64,000 nt of DNA from Alnus glutinosa. Taxonomy: Eukaryota; Streptophyta; Magnoliopsida; Fagales; Betulaceae. Under the pieces are notes generated by a model. It did not search any database. It was not told where the DNA came from and was given only the letters and a program-made list of their open reading frames with translations. The number at the start of each line of letters is the position of its first letter. Positions within the stretch are counted from its first letter, which is position 1. The translations under genes and the position numbers were made by a program. Shown here piece after piece: positions 11,909 through 24,195 of the stretch. Location of the stretch: contig NC_084896.1 in the NCBI RefSeq assembly GCF_958979055.1, forward strand, positions 2,170,001 to 2,234,000. The letters are read 5' to 3'.

Positions 11909-12143
11909 AAAAGCAACACGTAATCCAAACCAATCAAAACGAGAGAAAAGGAGATACAGCTGGGCCCGCAAAGACTTGATAAAAATCAAGTCATATGTTA
12001 CACTGAAGGTCCCAAGCAACTACCGGAATATGGACACAAATTCAACAATTAACAGCGCAGAAATATGCTTACAAAATAGCGTAAATTTTTTAATAATGAA
12101 AGCCGGACGACTGATTCGTACATCAAATAAAATAAATGTTGTT
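11909..12143 (+). pseudogene. Relic of an S-domain receptor kinase 3' end
   Basis: Bases from about 12003 (CCCAAGCAACTACCGGAATA) match, with gaps, the last coding exon of the cluster genes at 42-63 kb. The shared order is CCCAAGCAACC, ATGGACACAAAT, CAACAATTAACAG, AAATTGCT and AATAACGTAA. The match continues past the stop into the 3' flank (ATCAAATAAAATAAATGTTG). The preceding GAAAAGCAACACG...GAGAGAAAAGGAGAT is shared with the relic at 22300-22450. It is frameshifted and too short to be a gene. It shows that the receptor-kinase cluster once extended to the left of the MATE gene. Confidence 0.75.
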
Positions 12144-12174
12144 TGAGTTCAAGCGTTCCCTCATAATTTTTAGT

Positions 12175-12919
12175 AGGAAAAATTACGCTTTACCCGATGC
12201 ATACGAAGTTTCATTCAAATTGTAATTTAGGCTCTAAAATGAAAAAAAGTTGCAATTGACTCCACAAAGTTTCAAAAAATTTCAATTCAATCAATCCATC
12301 ATCTTTTTCCGTCTCTGCTTATGGAAAGTCATTCACGTGCCGTGCACGTGCTTTTTTGAGAGAAATTAAGACCAAATTACCCTCTATACATTGCACTGAA
12401 GCTTGTATCGCCCTTTCTGAAATCATTGGCATTTCTGGATCGTCTGCCGAATCAAAAGGAAACCGAAGTTGCAGTGTTAAACCAAAGTTGACATTTTTTG
12501 TTTTAAGGTATGTTAAAAAGAAAGCTAAGCCTTTTGAAAATTAGGGTTTCGTGCAAAATTGGGGTTTCAGGGTTTTCATTGTGTAGAGTTAATGGTCCGT
12601 CGTCTTTTGTTGTTAAATTCCTTTTGTAGCTCATGTATCATCTTCGACTTCAATTAATACATAGAACAATGGAATATGTGTTTCGACTTTCATATGTGAC
12701 GTTCATATATGAGATTGGTTTGTCTTTAAAAAGTTGCTTTCAATTATTGGGTTTGTGTACTTTGTTATTGGTATACATTTACCGATTTGTGTGAAGTTGG
12801 GTCTATGTGGGTTCTTTTTCACATGTGCATGATCGGGTGCTGGTGTGGTCCCCAAGTTAATTTGTTAATTTGACACCATATGTCACTTACTGTATTTTAC
12901 TAAATTGACGTCGTAGGAT
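12175..12919 (+). other. Probable MULE terminal and upstream region
   Basis: The stretch starts with GGAAAAATTACGCTTTACCC, similar to the terminal repeats of plant Mutator-like elements. AT-rich DNA with no convincing gene leads to the transposase remnant downstream. A 62-codon frame at 12356-12544 is not recognisable as a protein. No matching right-hand terminal repeat was found before the MATE pseudogene. Confidence 0.45.
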
Positions 12920-14060
12920 GGGATCTACAAACTTGTGGTTGAGATTCATTATGGGGATGGGTTCAACAAAAGATTTGGCTGTCAATATTTGGGTTATCAA
13001 GTTGCAGTGCACAAAGACAGTGTTGACCCTGATAAATTATCGTATTTTGAAATTGAAGGTATATGTAAAGAGTATGGTTATAGGTATGGGGATTTAATGT
13101 ACTATAAAGACCCTCTGAAGAGTTTAGTTGATGGCTTGTTTTTAATAACTTCTTACCATAATGTGTTTTGTCTGTCTGCCTGCCATACTGCGCATGTTAT
13201 TTTAGAATTATACATTGTCTTTTGGGGATGGAGGAGGTGATGAAGATGGAAGTGAAGAAGATTATGAATATGAAGGTAGTGTTGACTTGGATGATTCTTA
13301 GTGGGCAAATAAGATTAGTGATGATGATGACTTATTTGATATTGATGTTAATGTGGGTGCTGGTCATGGTGATGGTGGGGCTAGACCCTCCAATGTAGAA
13401 GTTGAGATTTGTAGGAATGAAGAGGGCAAGGATGACGGGGGTGATTAGGGATGATGGGGGTAATCACATGTGTGTGGCAGACAATTTAGGAACTCAATTG
13501 TAAACTCAACCTGGATAGTCGACAAACTCCTTGATAAATTTAGAGTTCAACTCGACATGCTATTGAATGTGATACAGAATGAAGTGAAAGATAAATGGAG
13601 GATAGATGTAAATCCTAATATGATGTATAGGGCCAAAAAATGTTAATAAAAAGATCTATGGCAATCAGGAGGATCAGTATGAGAGGTTGTGAGACTATTG
13701 TGAGACACTAAGAAGAACCAATAGGGGAAGCTGTGTGGTGATGAAAGTGGACAGACCAAACCTTGATGTAAATCCAAGGTTTCAAAGATTTTATTGTTCC
13801 CTAGCAGCCATGAAAAAATGATTTCTGAAAGGTTATAGGCTTATGATAGGGGTAGGTGGATGCTTCCTTAAAAGGCCATTTAAATGACAACTCCTAGATG
13901 CAGTTGGTAGAGATGAGAATGATAATTTGTACCCAATTGCATATACTGTTGTTGAAGTTGATACTAAAGATAGCTGTGTGTGGTTTTTGGAAACTCTAGT
14001 ATTAGATCTTGGAGCTCATAAGTGGTATGCCACGCCTACATTTAATCTTTGGCCACAAGG
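12920..14060 (+). pseudogene. Degenerate Mutator-like (MULE) transposase
   Basis: The N-terminal part at about 12935-13140 encodes MVEIHYGDGFNKRF and YFEIEGICKEYGYRYG, the MuDR-type N-terminal region. An acidic linker follows (DEDGSEEDYEYEGSVDLDDS near 13235-13300). A DNA-binding-like stretch, VKDKWRIDVNPNMMYRAKK, lies near 13590-13640. The start of the DDE core follows near 13830-14010 (YRLMIGVGGCFLK, then DENDNLYPIAYTVVEVD). Several stops and frameshifts separate these blocks and the C-terminal half is missing, so this is a dead, truncated copy. Confidence 0.8.
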
Positions 14061-14235
14061 GCAATATGTACTCATTCTTTTTACTTTTTACTTCTTTTTT
14101 TTTTTTTTGTGTGTGGGTGTGGGGGGTGTAATTCATAGAATAATGAATTGGATTCTTGCTAAATTATTTTCGTTATGTGTTCATGTGGATTCCTAAACTA
14201 GGTAGCTCTCAGCTTTTCCAAATTAGACTAACTCA

Positions 14236-14370
<135 letters not shown>

Positions 14371-14699
14371 TTACTCTTCTTACCCATTGAAATGCTACAA
14401 GTCCGAACCAGCAGCCAGGCAAACCATATCCTCTACTGCTTACAAGCTGGTGAAAAGAAAGATGGGAAGGGCCTTGTTAATGCATGGTGAACGAAAGAAC
14501 ATGTACAAAGGACACTAGAAGCGCATGAAACATATCTATATATACCAGTAGGAGTAGAGCACCCATAGAAAAGCATCCGGTCATTGATAAGCTAATAAAT
14601 TTAAGATCCCGTCCAGCCTGCAGAAACAAAACGGACACTTTAATATTGGAATACAAATTTGAGACTATTCTTACGCAAGTAACTGCAATATAGTAAATA

Positions 14700-15117
14700 A
14701 ACTTGATCATGAACTAGGATGACCCAAGTCCTCTGACATACAAATAAGTTATCACAGTGGCACGACTACTTGTCACTCAGCCAACATGTGGTACACTCCC
14801 TATAACATATACTTAATACTCAGAGTTATATCTAACAGCAGAATACAATAATCAATATGCAGCATAACACATATCATAGCGGAAATACATCTATATAAAC
14901 ATAACTGTTAATCAACAATAAGAGCCATTTACAAGTCTAGCTGTTTAAGGCTTCCATAACATATTAATCTAATTACATACCCAAAAGACTGGCTCTAAAA
15001 ATACGTGTTACGTAGGACACGAGCCATAAACAAAAGACTACCAAAATGGGACGCCTTAGTCTACACAGCTACAACACCAGCGATAAGCCTCAGTCGCAAA
15101 AATTACAAGTGTAACTA
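14700..15117. other. Unrecognised DNA where central MATE exons are expected
   Basis: This 400-bp interval lies between the exon ending AAHQ and the exon starting AGRDLKF. Homologues carry roughly 100 residues of coding sequence there. Neither strand shows the expected MATE sequence. Parts look like LTR or flank sequence of a retrotransposon, but no ends can be assigned. It is the scar of a deletion or replacement. Confidence 0.5.
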
Positions 15118-15890
15118 ACCTGATGAGCGGCCATGGTGTGTGTGCCCGCAGATGTGGCAAAATATGTAATGAGGGAAAAGAAAGCCACCTGAAGCATCAA
15201 AATATCTCAGAAAAATAGAGATATCACCTTAGACCAAATACTGCTACAGCATTGAGTAATACTATAATCGAACCTTTGACATCATTGTTACAAACACTGG
15301 AGCAGCAAGCCCAACTACAGTTAAAAGTTCATGAGGTGATGGAACAGAGATAGCAAAAGCGCTGTATCCTTTCTTGTTCAAAGTTTCAATCATCATATAA
15401 CCTGCAATAACCTAGAAAAAATGCCGGTGAGTGGCAATGGAAAAAGAAATAAGTGTATATTTGCTTGGCTTAATTGAGAATGCATCAATAAGAGCATATT
15501 ATAAATTATATTCAGCCTGAAAGAGATCAATATTGAAGTTTTTAGTCAGCGCACCTGAGAAACCATTGTAGCCCATGCTGCACCAGCAATACCATAGCCT
15601 AAGAAGCTGCACATGACTATATCACCAATGGCATTTACAACACTGGCAACCGCCAAAGCCTTTAAAGGTCCCCAAGAATCTTTCATGTCGAGACTGGGAA
15701 ATGGAAGAAAATATTAGATACAAGCTTAATGAAGTAACAAATGTTTGAATTTAATTAAACATGCCAATATCTCATTTGAGATGGGCAATTCAAATTGTAT
15801 CCTAGTCAAACACCAAGCCCAATATCTTATAAACACAAAGGAAATATATCTTATTGCAATCAGAAAAAATTGTATGGAAAAGGATGCAAG

Positions 15891-16471
15891 TGTTAAGTTT
15901 GACTTGATTTTTTTGGTGTGGACCCCTCTTCAATGATAAATTGGTGATACTTGTTGGAGAAGTTGATGATGTCACTTGGTGCACATGGCTTGACTTGTAG
16001 AAGAAGTTGGCTTCTACAAGAAAAAAGTGACGTGGAGCCTTCTTGTGGAAGAAGTTGTGGTTGCTTCTTTAGTAAGCTTTGCTTCTTATATAAGAAGCAC
16101 ACGGCCAACCAAACATAGTAGTGTAGTGGAAGTGTAAATCAAAAGAGAAAGAAGCAAAGCAAAGAAGGAAAGTTTATCCTTCTTGGTGTGCGGCACAAAG
16201 TAAAAGAAAGAGAGGTTTTCTCTTCTTGATGTGTCGTACAGCAATACACAAGTGAGGGAAATCTGGGTGTATTGGGGCTTTGGGCTTTGAGTATTTTTTC
16301 CCTGTAACTATTTTAATAGTGAATTTTCTTTGTGTTTCCTACAGTGGATGTACCTCAGTTTGAGGGAACCACTTAAATCTTGGTGTCATTTGTGGTTGAT
16401 TTAATTTCTCCCTTGTCTTCTTAATTTTTTCGCATCTCACGGGTCCTGGAAATAGGACTTATTTCCTAACA
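15891..16471 (+). repeat. 5' LTR of the non-autonomous copia element
   Basis: A 581-bp LTR from TGTTAAGTTTGACTTG to CCTAACA. TATATAAG at about 16087-16094 is a plausible TATA box. The last 220 bp contain CAGTGGATGTACCTCAGTTT and GGGTCCTGG, a block also found in the LTRs of the gag-only element at 29666-33472. Confidence 0.93.
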
Positions 16472-16518
16472 ACTGGTATCAAAGCCATTTTCTTGGTTAG
16501 AGCCAAGGTCTGGTTTGG

Positions 16519-17685
16519 GTGGGAGCGATGGCAGGAGAAGAAGGGAGGATGGTAATTGAAAAATTCAATGGCACAGATTTTGGGTACTGGAAAGTGCAGA
16601 TTGAAGATATTCTTTATGGGAAGGATCTCCATCAACCGCTTTTGGGAGAACAACCTGACGACATGTATGATAACGAGTGGGCCCTGCTTGATCGTAAGGC
16701 CCTGGCAGTTATCAGGTTATCATTGTCAAAATCAGTGGCGCACAACGTTGTAAAGGAGAAGGCCACAGCTGGTCTAATGGCGGCTTTGTCAAGCATGTAC
16801 GAGAAGCTGTCGGCTAACAACAAGGTGCACCTGATGAAGAAACTGTTCAACCTGAAGATGGCGGAAGGAGCTTTGGTGGCGCGACATTTAAATGAATTCA
16901 ACACCATCACAAATCAACTATCCTCGGTGGAAATTGATTTTGATGATGAGATTCGCGCGTTGATCGTCTTGGCGTCTTTGCCAAATAGCTAGGAAGCCGT
17001 GAGAATGGCTGTGAGTAACTCTGCAGGTAAGAGTAAACTTAGCTATGAAGATGTCGGGGATTTGGTTCTTGGTGAGGAGTTCCGCAGGAATGATGCTGGT
17101 GAAACCTCTGATTCTGGTGCAGCCTTAAACCTTGAAGAAAGGGGCAGAGGTCATGAGAGAAACTCTGGGAATGGCAGATCAAACTCCAGAAAGGACAGGA
17201 GCAAATCCAAGTTAGGGCGACAACCTGAGTGTTGGAACTGTGGCAAGACAGGCCACTACAAGAAAAATTGCAGAGAATTAAAGAAGAAGAAGGCTAACGA
17301 CGATTCTGCAAACGTCGTGGTGACAGAAGAAGTGTATGATGCTCTACTTCTCTCTGTTGATAGTCCTCTTGAATCCTGGGTTTTGGACTCAGGGACCTCG
17401 GTTCATACCACAGCGATCCGTGAAATTCTCGAAAACTATGTTGCTGGAGATTTCGGGAAGGTGTACCTGGCTGACGGATCGGTGCTGGATATTGTGGGCA
17501 TGGGTGATGTTCGCATCAGAGTCCACAATGACTCGGTATGGAAACTGCAAAAGGTAAGGCATGTCCCAGAGCTGAAGAAGAACCTGATCTCAGTGGGACA
17601 ACTTGATGATGAAGGACACTCCACTAACTTTCATGGCGGTAAGTGGAAGGTCAGCATTGGAGCCAGGATTTTGGCTCAGGGATAA
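16519..17685 (+). pseudogene. Copia gag-protease, interrupted by one stop
   Basis: The product would be the capsid polyprotein and protease. Gag begins near 16528 (MAGEEGRMVIEKFNGTDFGY) with a UBN2-type domain. A TAG at 16990-16992 (LASLPNS stop EAVRMAVSN) breaks the frame, and reading continues in the same phase. The zinc knuckle CWNCGKTGHYKKNC lies near 17230-17270. The protease motif WVLDSGTSVHTT follows near 17380, keeping the DSG triad. A partial pre-integrase segment ends at 17685. One suppressible or repairable stop is the only break in this part. Confidence 0.88.
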
Positions 17686-17703
17686 AAAACAGGTACTCTC
17701 TAT

Positions 17704-18528
17704 ATGACTACAAACATTAGAGATGTGGCATTCGGGTATAGGTTTTGGGATAAGCAAAACCGAAAAATCATTAGGAGTAGGAATGTTACTTTTAATGAGA
17801 ATGATGTGTATAAAAATGATTCTAGTGCAAAGCCAGCATGTATAGAATCTGAGGCTGAAAAGCCTAAATTTATCAACCTAGATGGAATTCCTAAAGGCGC
17901 AACTGCTCGAAGAAGGAATTCAGAAAATGAAGAGAGTCTAGATGTTGATGACACATCAAATCAACAAGCTGAACAGGGTACACCGACAGTGGCTGTCAGT
18001 AGGTCGCTCAGAAATGTTAGACCTCCACAGCGTTATTCACCCTCCCTGTTTCATATTTTGCTGATTGATGGCGGTGAGCCAGAGACGTTTGTTAAAGCCT
18101 TGCAAGTTGAAGATCCAATCAAGTGGGAGTTAGCAATGAAAGATGAAATGGACTCATTATTGACTAACCAGATCTGGGAGCTGACAGAGTTGCCAGCAGG
18201 TAAAAAGGCTTTGTACAACAAATGGGTGTTCAGAATAAAGGGTGAATATAATGGTAGCAAACGCTACAAGGCAAGATTGGCAGTCAAATGGATTGTGCAA
18301 TATCTGAGAGGAACTTCAGATATATTCCTTTGTTTCATAGGTGCAGATTTGACGCTGCAGGGTAATGTGGATGCTGATCTAGCGGATACCGTTAATAGCA
18401 GGAAAGGTACTACAGGGTTTGTAATTACCCTAGGTGGTACAGCTGTCAGTTGGGCTTCAAAGTTGCAGAAAAGTGTAACTATTGAGAAATTGAAGCTTAG
18501 TGCAGCTTCAGTTGGTCTTCAAGCATGA
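17704..18528 (+). pseudogene. Copia pol remnant: integrase tail, RT start and RNase H joined by deletions
   Basis: The open frame joins three pieces. The first is the integrase C-terminal block (GYRFWDKQNRKIIRSRNVTF). The second is the RT N-terminal block (EDPIKWELAMKDEMDSL, then NKWVFRIKGEYNGSKRYKAR). The third is the RNase H block (AVKWIVQYLRGTSDIFLCF, DADLADTVNSRKGTTGFV). The DDE integrase core and the YVDD part of RT are missing. The fusion is in frame over 274 codons, which is notable for a deletion product. It cannot encode working enzymes. Confidence 0.85.
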
Positions 18529-18594
18529 GGGACAGGTGGTGGAGAGATTTTGAGAAAATTCGGGACTTGATGAAAATCAAGTCAAGTGGGAGAT

Positions 18595-19177
18595 TGTTAA
18601 GTTTGACTTGATTTTTTTGGTGTGGACCCCTCTTCAATTATAAATTGGTGATACTTGTTGGAGAAGTTGATAATGTCACTTGGTGCACATGGCTTGACTT
18701 GTAGAAGAAGTTGGCTTCTACAAGAAGAAAGTGACGTGGAGCCTTCTTGTGGAAGAAGTTGTGGTTGCTTCTTTAGTAAGCTTTGCTTCCTATATAAGAA
18801 GCACACGGCCAACCAAACATAGTAGTGTAGTGGAAGTGTAAATCAAAAGAGAAAGAAGCAAAGCAAAGAAGGAAAGTTTATCCTTCTTGGTGTGCGGCAC
18901 AAAGTAAAAGAAAGAGAGGTTTTCTCTTCTTGATGTGTCGTACAACAATACACAAGTGAGGGAAATCTGGGTGTATTGGGGCTTTGGGCTTTGAGTAATT
19001 TTTTTCCTGTAACTATTTTAATAGTGAATTTTCTCTGTGTTTCCTACAGTGGATGTACCTCAGTTTGAGGGAACCACTTAAATCTTGGTGTCATTTGTGG
19101 TTGATTTAATTTCTCCCTTGTCTTCTTAATTTTTTCTCATCTCACGGGTCCTGGGAAATAGGACTTATTTCCTAACA
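18595..19177 (+). repeat. 3' LTR of the non-autonomous copia element
   Basis: A 583-bp near-identical partner of 15891-16471, preceded by a purine tract and followed by the target-site duplication GCAAG. Differences from the 5' copy are single substitutions and small indels, for example in the T-run near 19000 and CTGGGAAAT versus CTGGAAAT near the end. Confidence 0.93.
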
Positions 19178-20844
19178 GCAAGCAACACCAATACGGCATT
19201 GCAGATTTAACAAAATTTGTCAAGTACAGCTCCTAGCTAACGATTATATGCATTAGCAGGTCAAGAACAAGTATGAACAACCATACTAAGGCAATGTAAG
19301 CTTATTCCGTAGATGATGCATGGGAAGAGATATGGTTCATCAGCAGCACCTTGCACTTTGAGCAACCCATCCAATGAGAATTGCAGGCCATGCTAAGCCT
19401 CGAATCTACAATCACAAAAGATCCAATTAAATACATCAAGTGAAGTAGAATATTAAATGTTACAGACATGCAACCAGATTCCATGAGATATTTGTTCTCA
19501 AAAACAAATGTTCACAAGCAAAACTCTGTGTCAGATTATATTAACTGTCAAAGGCAGTCAACAAAGACAAAAGATACTGCAAGCCAGAACAAATGTACCT
19601 GAACATATGTGTTTGCTGCAGGTAAACATGTGCGTTCTTTGATCCAGTAAAAGCTGAAAAGGCGAAGTAGTATATTCGTCAGTCATTGGAGTGTGTCTGG
19701 AATTCATTTAGTAAAATATACTTCCTGTTATCCATTAAGTGGTGAAAAACATAAAACTACTGACTACCCAAAACAATCAAACACCCAGTTTATCAATGGT
19801 AGTTTGAGAAATAGCCCAAAGAAGCTCTAAGCCTTATTACCAGTCAGTGCCCATGAACCAAAGAACTTCGTAAACAAAAGCATCAAGCAACCACAAGTGA
19901 ACCCAATAAAGAGCAAGCTAGATATGTGATGTTGCACTTCGTTTTTATCCTGTACCAATGCCAAACCGTCAAAACAAAAAATGAACAAACAAAATTGCAG
20001 CATAAAATATCGAGGAGCAAAGAGACATTGATTAATACAAATGATCAAAGGTGAAGTAACACACCCGAAATGCAACAAAGGCCTTCAATTGTTAAAGAAA
20101 CCAACCTTTCTGGCAAGGGAAGTAGCAACCATATTCGAAGTAGCAATCGAAAGGAACATGAACACATAACTCAAATTATCGCACATAACCGTTGCCGGGC
20201 CTGTCAGTCCAAATTCAAAATCAAATTAAAGCATAACTCAACTCAGCAATTAAAGTAACTAAAGCAATTAAGTTTGAGCCGAAGTTCCTCTTTTTTCTCC
20301 AGCGAGAATTGTAGAATTAGAAACTTCTCCTGCATTTTCTCAGCAACCAACCAAGGCAACCAGAGAACTAATTCTAAACAAAGCCAAATTCACAGGAGAA
20401 CACAGTACCTAAAGCAGCGAGCTCAATGGAGCTACCCTGACCAATCACGACGGTGTCAATCAGACTCATCAAGGATCCGCAAATCCAGAGCCCCGTGGCC
20501 TGCCCAGTAAACTTCACAATCTCCTTCATCTGATTCCATATACTCTGTCTCTCTTCACTACTCGATTCCTCTCCCTCCACAACCCCCAACACCTTTTCCG
20601 AAACCGAAACGATACCGCCATCGTTTTCGCTCGAGATTTCGGGGTCATTGTCGATGAGCTCTTCGGCAGGGCTAATGCAAGCGGTTGTTATCCGATCTCG
20701 ACGATTTTTGGGGGTCGTAGTGAGCGACAAATTAGAAGGGAAAAGAGGGGAGTGAAAGAGAGGGAAAAGAGAGAGTGGTCTTTGAGTGGGGTTTTGGAAG
20801 AGAGGGATGTGAGAAGGGCGAGCTATTAGGGTTTGGAATTGCAT

Positions 20845-21959
20845 TTTTTTTGCCTTTTCCTTTGGAAATGGAGGCCTGAAATAAAATAAAAAAGAAGCGG
20901 GGAAGACTGAGAAATGAGACGAGGAAGAGAAAATAATCAGTGAGGAGGAGAGTTGGTGGTTTATATAATGGATTTTAACTGAATTTCAAAAAAGAGCTGG
21001 ACTCAGGCAGCTCTGCTGGCGGCTCTTTGTGATTGTGCGTGCGTGTTCTAATTTCCCTTTTTTTTTTTTGCCCAACCATGGTTAATTTAACCCATAGAAT
21101 TAATTTTTTTTTTAAAAATACAGAAGTATTTTAAAATTTTTGACAGGATTTAACAGTAAATCCTAACAGAGTACTCTTAAGTGAGACATTTAGAAACGTG
21201 GATACTTTACTTTGAAATGTTTGCTAGTTCAGTACCATTATTTCAAAACGGCGTATAATTCGATACTCTTTTTGTTAAATTATCCCTAAAGTTTTTCTTT
21301 TCTTTTCTTTTAGAGGGGAGACTTTTCCAATAAACACATCTTTTTTTTCACACTTATGCCTCCAAACTATCATATAATATTTCAAAAAGCTGTTCTGGTG
21401 ATGAATAATCAAGGTCGGAACTAGGTGGCCGGGGGCTACGTCCCTTGATTTCGAAACTTCATTAAAGGCCATCCCGCTTGTGGAACTTCATTTCTACTTG
21501 AAATTTGGAAGTAGCCATCCCGTGAAAGAAGACCAAGATTTGTTCGTGACAATAATTTTAAGATTTTAAAGAATTAAAAAACAACGTTATAAAAATAACA
21601 CAATCATACATTACATCAAAATTTTACGTTTACATGGTTAAAGAAAGAAAAATATTTGGTTTTCATCTTTTACTCATCTTTGTATAAGAAATAAACAAAT
21701 CTATCATTGAATATGTAGAATCAACATGTAATCCCATAAATTAAATTATGGATTTCCAAAAAAAAATGAACAAAAGATAAATATGTAACAACTCCCAGAA
21801 AAGAGAAATTCACTATCAACTGACAAAGCTACTCAAAATCTAATTTTTTAATACACCTAAATCTCACTCTTTCCCTCAATACCGTATTGAAGTTTCTCTA
21901 TCATTATGGAAGAATTGGTGCTCGTATATAGAGCTTGAAAGATGGTGCTAAAGTAGCTA
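20845..21959. other. MATE upstream region and AT-rich intergenic DNA
   Basis: No gene is supported. The first 200 bp would hold the promoter and 5' UTR of the MATE pseudogene. At about 21290-21390 there is a segment (TAGAGGGGAGAC..., CCAATAAACACATCTT, TATGCCTCCAAACTATCATAT) that recurs at about 22750-22810, probably remnants of one MULE-like terminal repeat family. Confidence 0.5.
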
Positions 21960-22222
21960 CGAATCTACCACCAGTAGTGATGGTTCAGTGGTGTCAGGGT
22001 AATCCTTAAGTAGTTAGGCAAGTAACCAAAGGGTGAGAGTTTGATTTCTGTAATAAGAATTTTCAAACCTAATTAGTATTTGTTGTATTGGATCTCACTG
22101 ATACCCTGATGAAGCTAGGCTCAGTCGAATTTGACGAAGCGTTTGTAGTTCCTACCGTGGTCATGCTCAACTAGAATAACTATTCTCCCCCACCTACCCT
22201 TTTGCTTAAAAAAAAAAAAACC
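21960..22222 (+). mobile_element. SINE-like element with poly(A) tail
   Basis: A tRNA-like head (GATGGTTCAGTGGTGTCAGG, then AGGCAAGTAACCAAAGG and GAGAGTTTGATTTCTG, an imperfect B-box) is followed by a body and a run of 13 A at about 22209-22221. The order of A-like box, B-like box, body and A-tail fits a plant tRNA-derived SINE. No flanking duplication was confirmed, so the call is tentative. Confidence 0.45.
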
Positions 22223-22299
22223 AAAAAGAAGAAGAAGAAGAAGAAAAAGGACTAGGAATAGAGTTAGACGTCGGCTAAAACAAGTCTCCTAATAGGAGA

Positions 22300-22450
22300 G
22301 GAAAAGCAACACGTTTAATCTAAACCAATCCAAACGAGAGAAAAGGAGATGCCCAAGCAACCGGCGTTTACCAAAAACCGGAATAAGATGGACACATTCA
22401 ACAATTAACAGTGCTCAAAATTGCTTAAAAAACAGCGTAATTATTTAAAA
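22300..22450 (+). pseudogene. Second relic of an S-domain receptor kinase 3' end
   Basis: From about 22352 the sequence GCCCAAGCAACCGGCGTTTACC is identical over its length to the last exon of genes B and C. It continues as a decayed copy (ATGGACACATTCAACAATTAA, CAGTGCTCAAAATTGCTTAA, CAGCGTAA). The leading GAAAAGCAACACG...GAGAGAAAAGGAGAT matches the relic at 11909. It is the tail of a lost gene copy immediately upstream of gene A. Confidence 0.8.
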
Positions 22451-23999
22451 GCTAGCCTATAACTCGCTTGCTAAGTAGGGTTATATTGGTTTAGACAGTG
22501 ATTTGTAATAATTGTTTACTACCAGAACCTCCAATGAACTTTTTAAATCATGGGGAGTGAAAATAATTATGGTCAACCCCAAAGACTAATGGTACAATTA
22601 TCCCTTAAAACATTATCAGTAACCAATTTTCTTCCTCTTAAAAATTTATTTTGTGCTTACTAAATTTATCAGTAACCAATTTTTTTTTTCTTTTTTTTTG
22701 GGGGGGGGGGACCCTTGCATGAAATTGAGGTAACTAAAGTTCTTCTTTTCTTTTAGAGGGAAAATTACACTTATCCAATAAACACATCTTTATGCCTCCA
22801 AACTATCATATTTAACAGATAGCCTCCTCCAATTTCCACTATTTTAGGGAATTAAAATGAATAAAATTTGTTGCACGTGCCATACATGTACAAATTTTGG
22901 ACTTGAAATGCTTAAATTGCCTTAAACAATCATTTACAAAGCAAAAAAAAAAAAAAAAAAAAACCTTCAAACTACTACTGCTTTAAGGCTCTTGGCCTCT
23001 CAAACTACAATTTCGTTGAGATTTGTACAAGTGAAAATGTGGCTACAGTTAGTGATTATTGCTTATAACTATTAAGTTATTATATTTTATAACCGCAACC
23101 GCCAATGGCCTTAGGTGGTTAGCGTTATAAAATAACCGCGGGATAGCGGTTGTTTAAAGCTATAACCGCACTGCATAATCATTTTTAATTTTGGACATTT
23201 ATGACCTATTTTTAGGTATTGAGTTTTCATTGGACCTTTTTTTTTCTTTTCTTTTTTACTTATTTTAGATTTTTTGAGCTTTTTTTTTTCTTTTGTTGAA
23301 TGTATGGTGTCATTTAAGACCCCATATGAAACGTATTTGATATATATATATATAGTGTTTGATAACACCTTTTCTTCTTCTTTTTTTTCTCTCTTTTTTA
23401 GTTTTTTTTTTTTTTTATCAAAATAAAAATATTTTAACTTTCACCGTTATGACTCATGTCACATTATAATACTTATTTTAAAAAAAAAAAAAAACAAAAA
23501 ACAAAAAAAACAAAAACAAAAACAAAAACAAAAACAAAAGGCATCGTCTAAGAAAAACATGAACAAATTAGGCGTACGTAGAATCTAACGACACTAACCT
23601 CAACCTCAACTCTCAATATTGGTTTCTTTTCATGTTCTTCTAAGTAATCTTCTTCTTTCTTTCTTTCTTCTTTCTTTCTTTCTTCTTCTTCTTTTCTTTT
23701 CTTTTTTTTTTTTTTTTTTTTTTTTTTGTTATTGTTATTGTTATTGTTGTAATATCTTCTAAGTAATCAATGTGATGCCCTTAGGTCTTACTTCATCGTT
23801 GTTAAGCTCTAATATCACTTATTTGAAAAGTTTAAACCAATAGAAAATAATAACTTTAGTAATTTAATTAATATTCTAATAATTATGAAGCAAGCCCCTG
23901 TTGGCCATGCCATCATGAATATGTGAAATTTATGGGTAGTTAATTATTGACATATGAGGGTGCTCTTATTTTGTAAAAGATGTACCGTTACTTCATATT
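22451..23999. other. AT-rich intergenic region with homopolymer and microsatellite tracts
   Basis: No gene is supported. It contains a G run near 22700, an A-tract near 22940-22960, CAAAAA repeats at about 23495-23540, and a TTC/TTTC pyrimidine tract with a long T run at about 23640-23727. From about 23570 (CTCAACCTCAACTCTCAATA) onward it is paralogous to the DNA upstream of gene B (about 34790-34900), so it is part of the ancestral receptor-kinase duplication unit. Confidence 0.6.
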
Positions 24000-24195
24000 A
24001 GGATTTTTTACAATTATTTGTTTGAATTTGAGAGAATTCAAAACAGGTGAGATCTATATATGAAATTCATTTGACAAAGTAAAAATTAGGTTACCTAACC
24101 ATTTATCTGGTTAGGTGGGTTTCATAAGTGGTCTCTCATAATCACCTATTCGAATTATCTCAAATTCAGACAAATAATTATAGAGAATCTTGATC
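24000..24195. mobile_element. MITE with about 55-bp terminal inverted repeats
   Basis: The left arm (TACAATTATTTGTTTGAATT...GAGAGAATTC...CAGGTGA) pairs with the right arm (TCACCTATTCGAATTATCTC...AATTCAGACAAATAATTATA). A short AT-rich centre with a TTAGGTTACCTAACC palindrome lies between them. It has no coding capacity. It splits the block that is continuous upstream of gene B. Confidence 0.7.

Larger units (their letters stand above)
15891..19177 (+). mobile_element. Complete non-autonomous Ty1/copia element (3287 bp)
   Basis: Both LTRs (TGTTAAG...CCTAACA) are present, flanked by the perfect 5-bp duplication GCAAG (15886-15890 and 19178-19182). It lies in the MATE intron between exons 5 and 6, in the opposite orientation to that gene. 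The primer-binding site TGGTATCAAAGC is at 16474-16485. A purine tract AAGTGGGAGAT precedes the 3' LTR. The internal region keeps gag and protease but has lost most of integrase, RT and RNase H through two large deletions. The LTRs differ at roughly ten positions in 580, indicating a fairly recent insertion. Confidence 0.95.
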
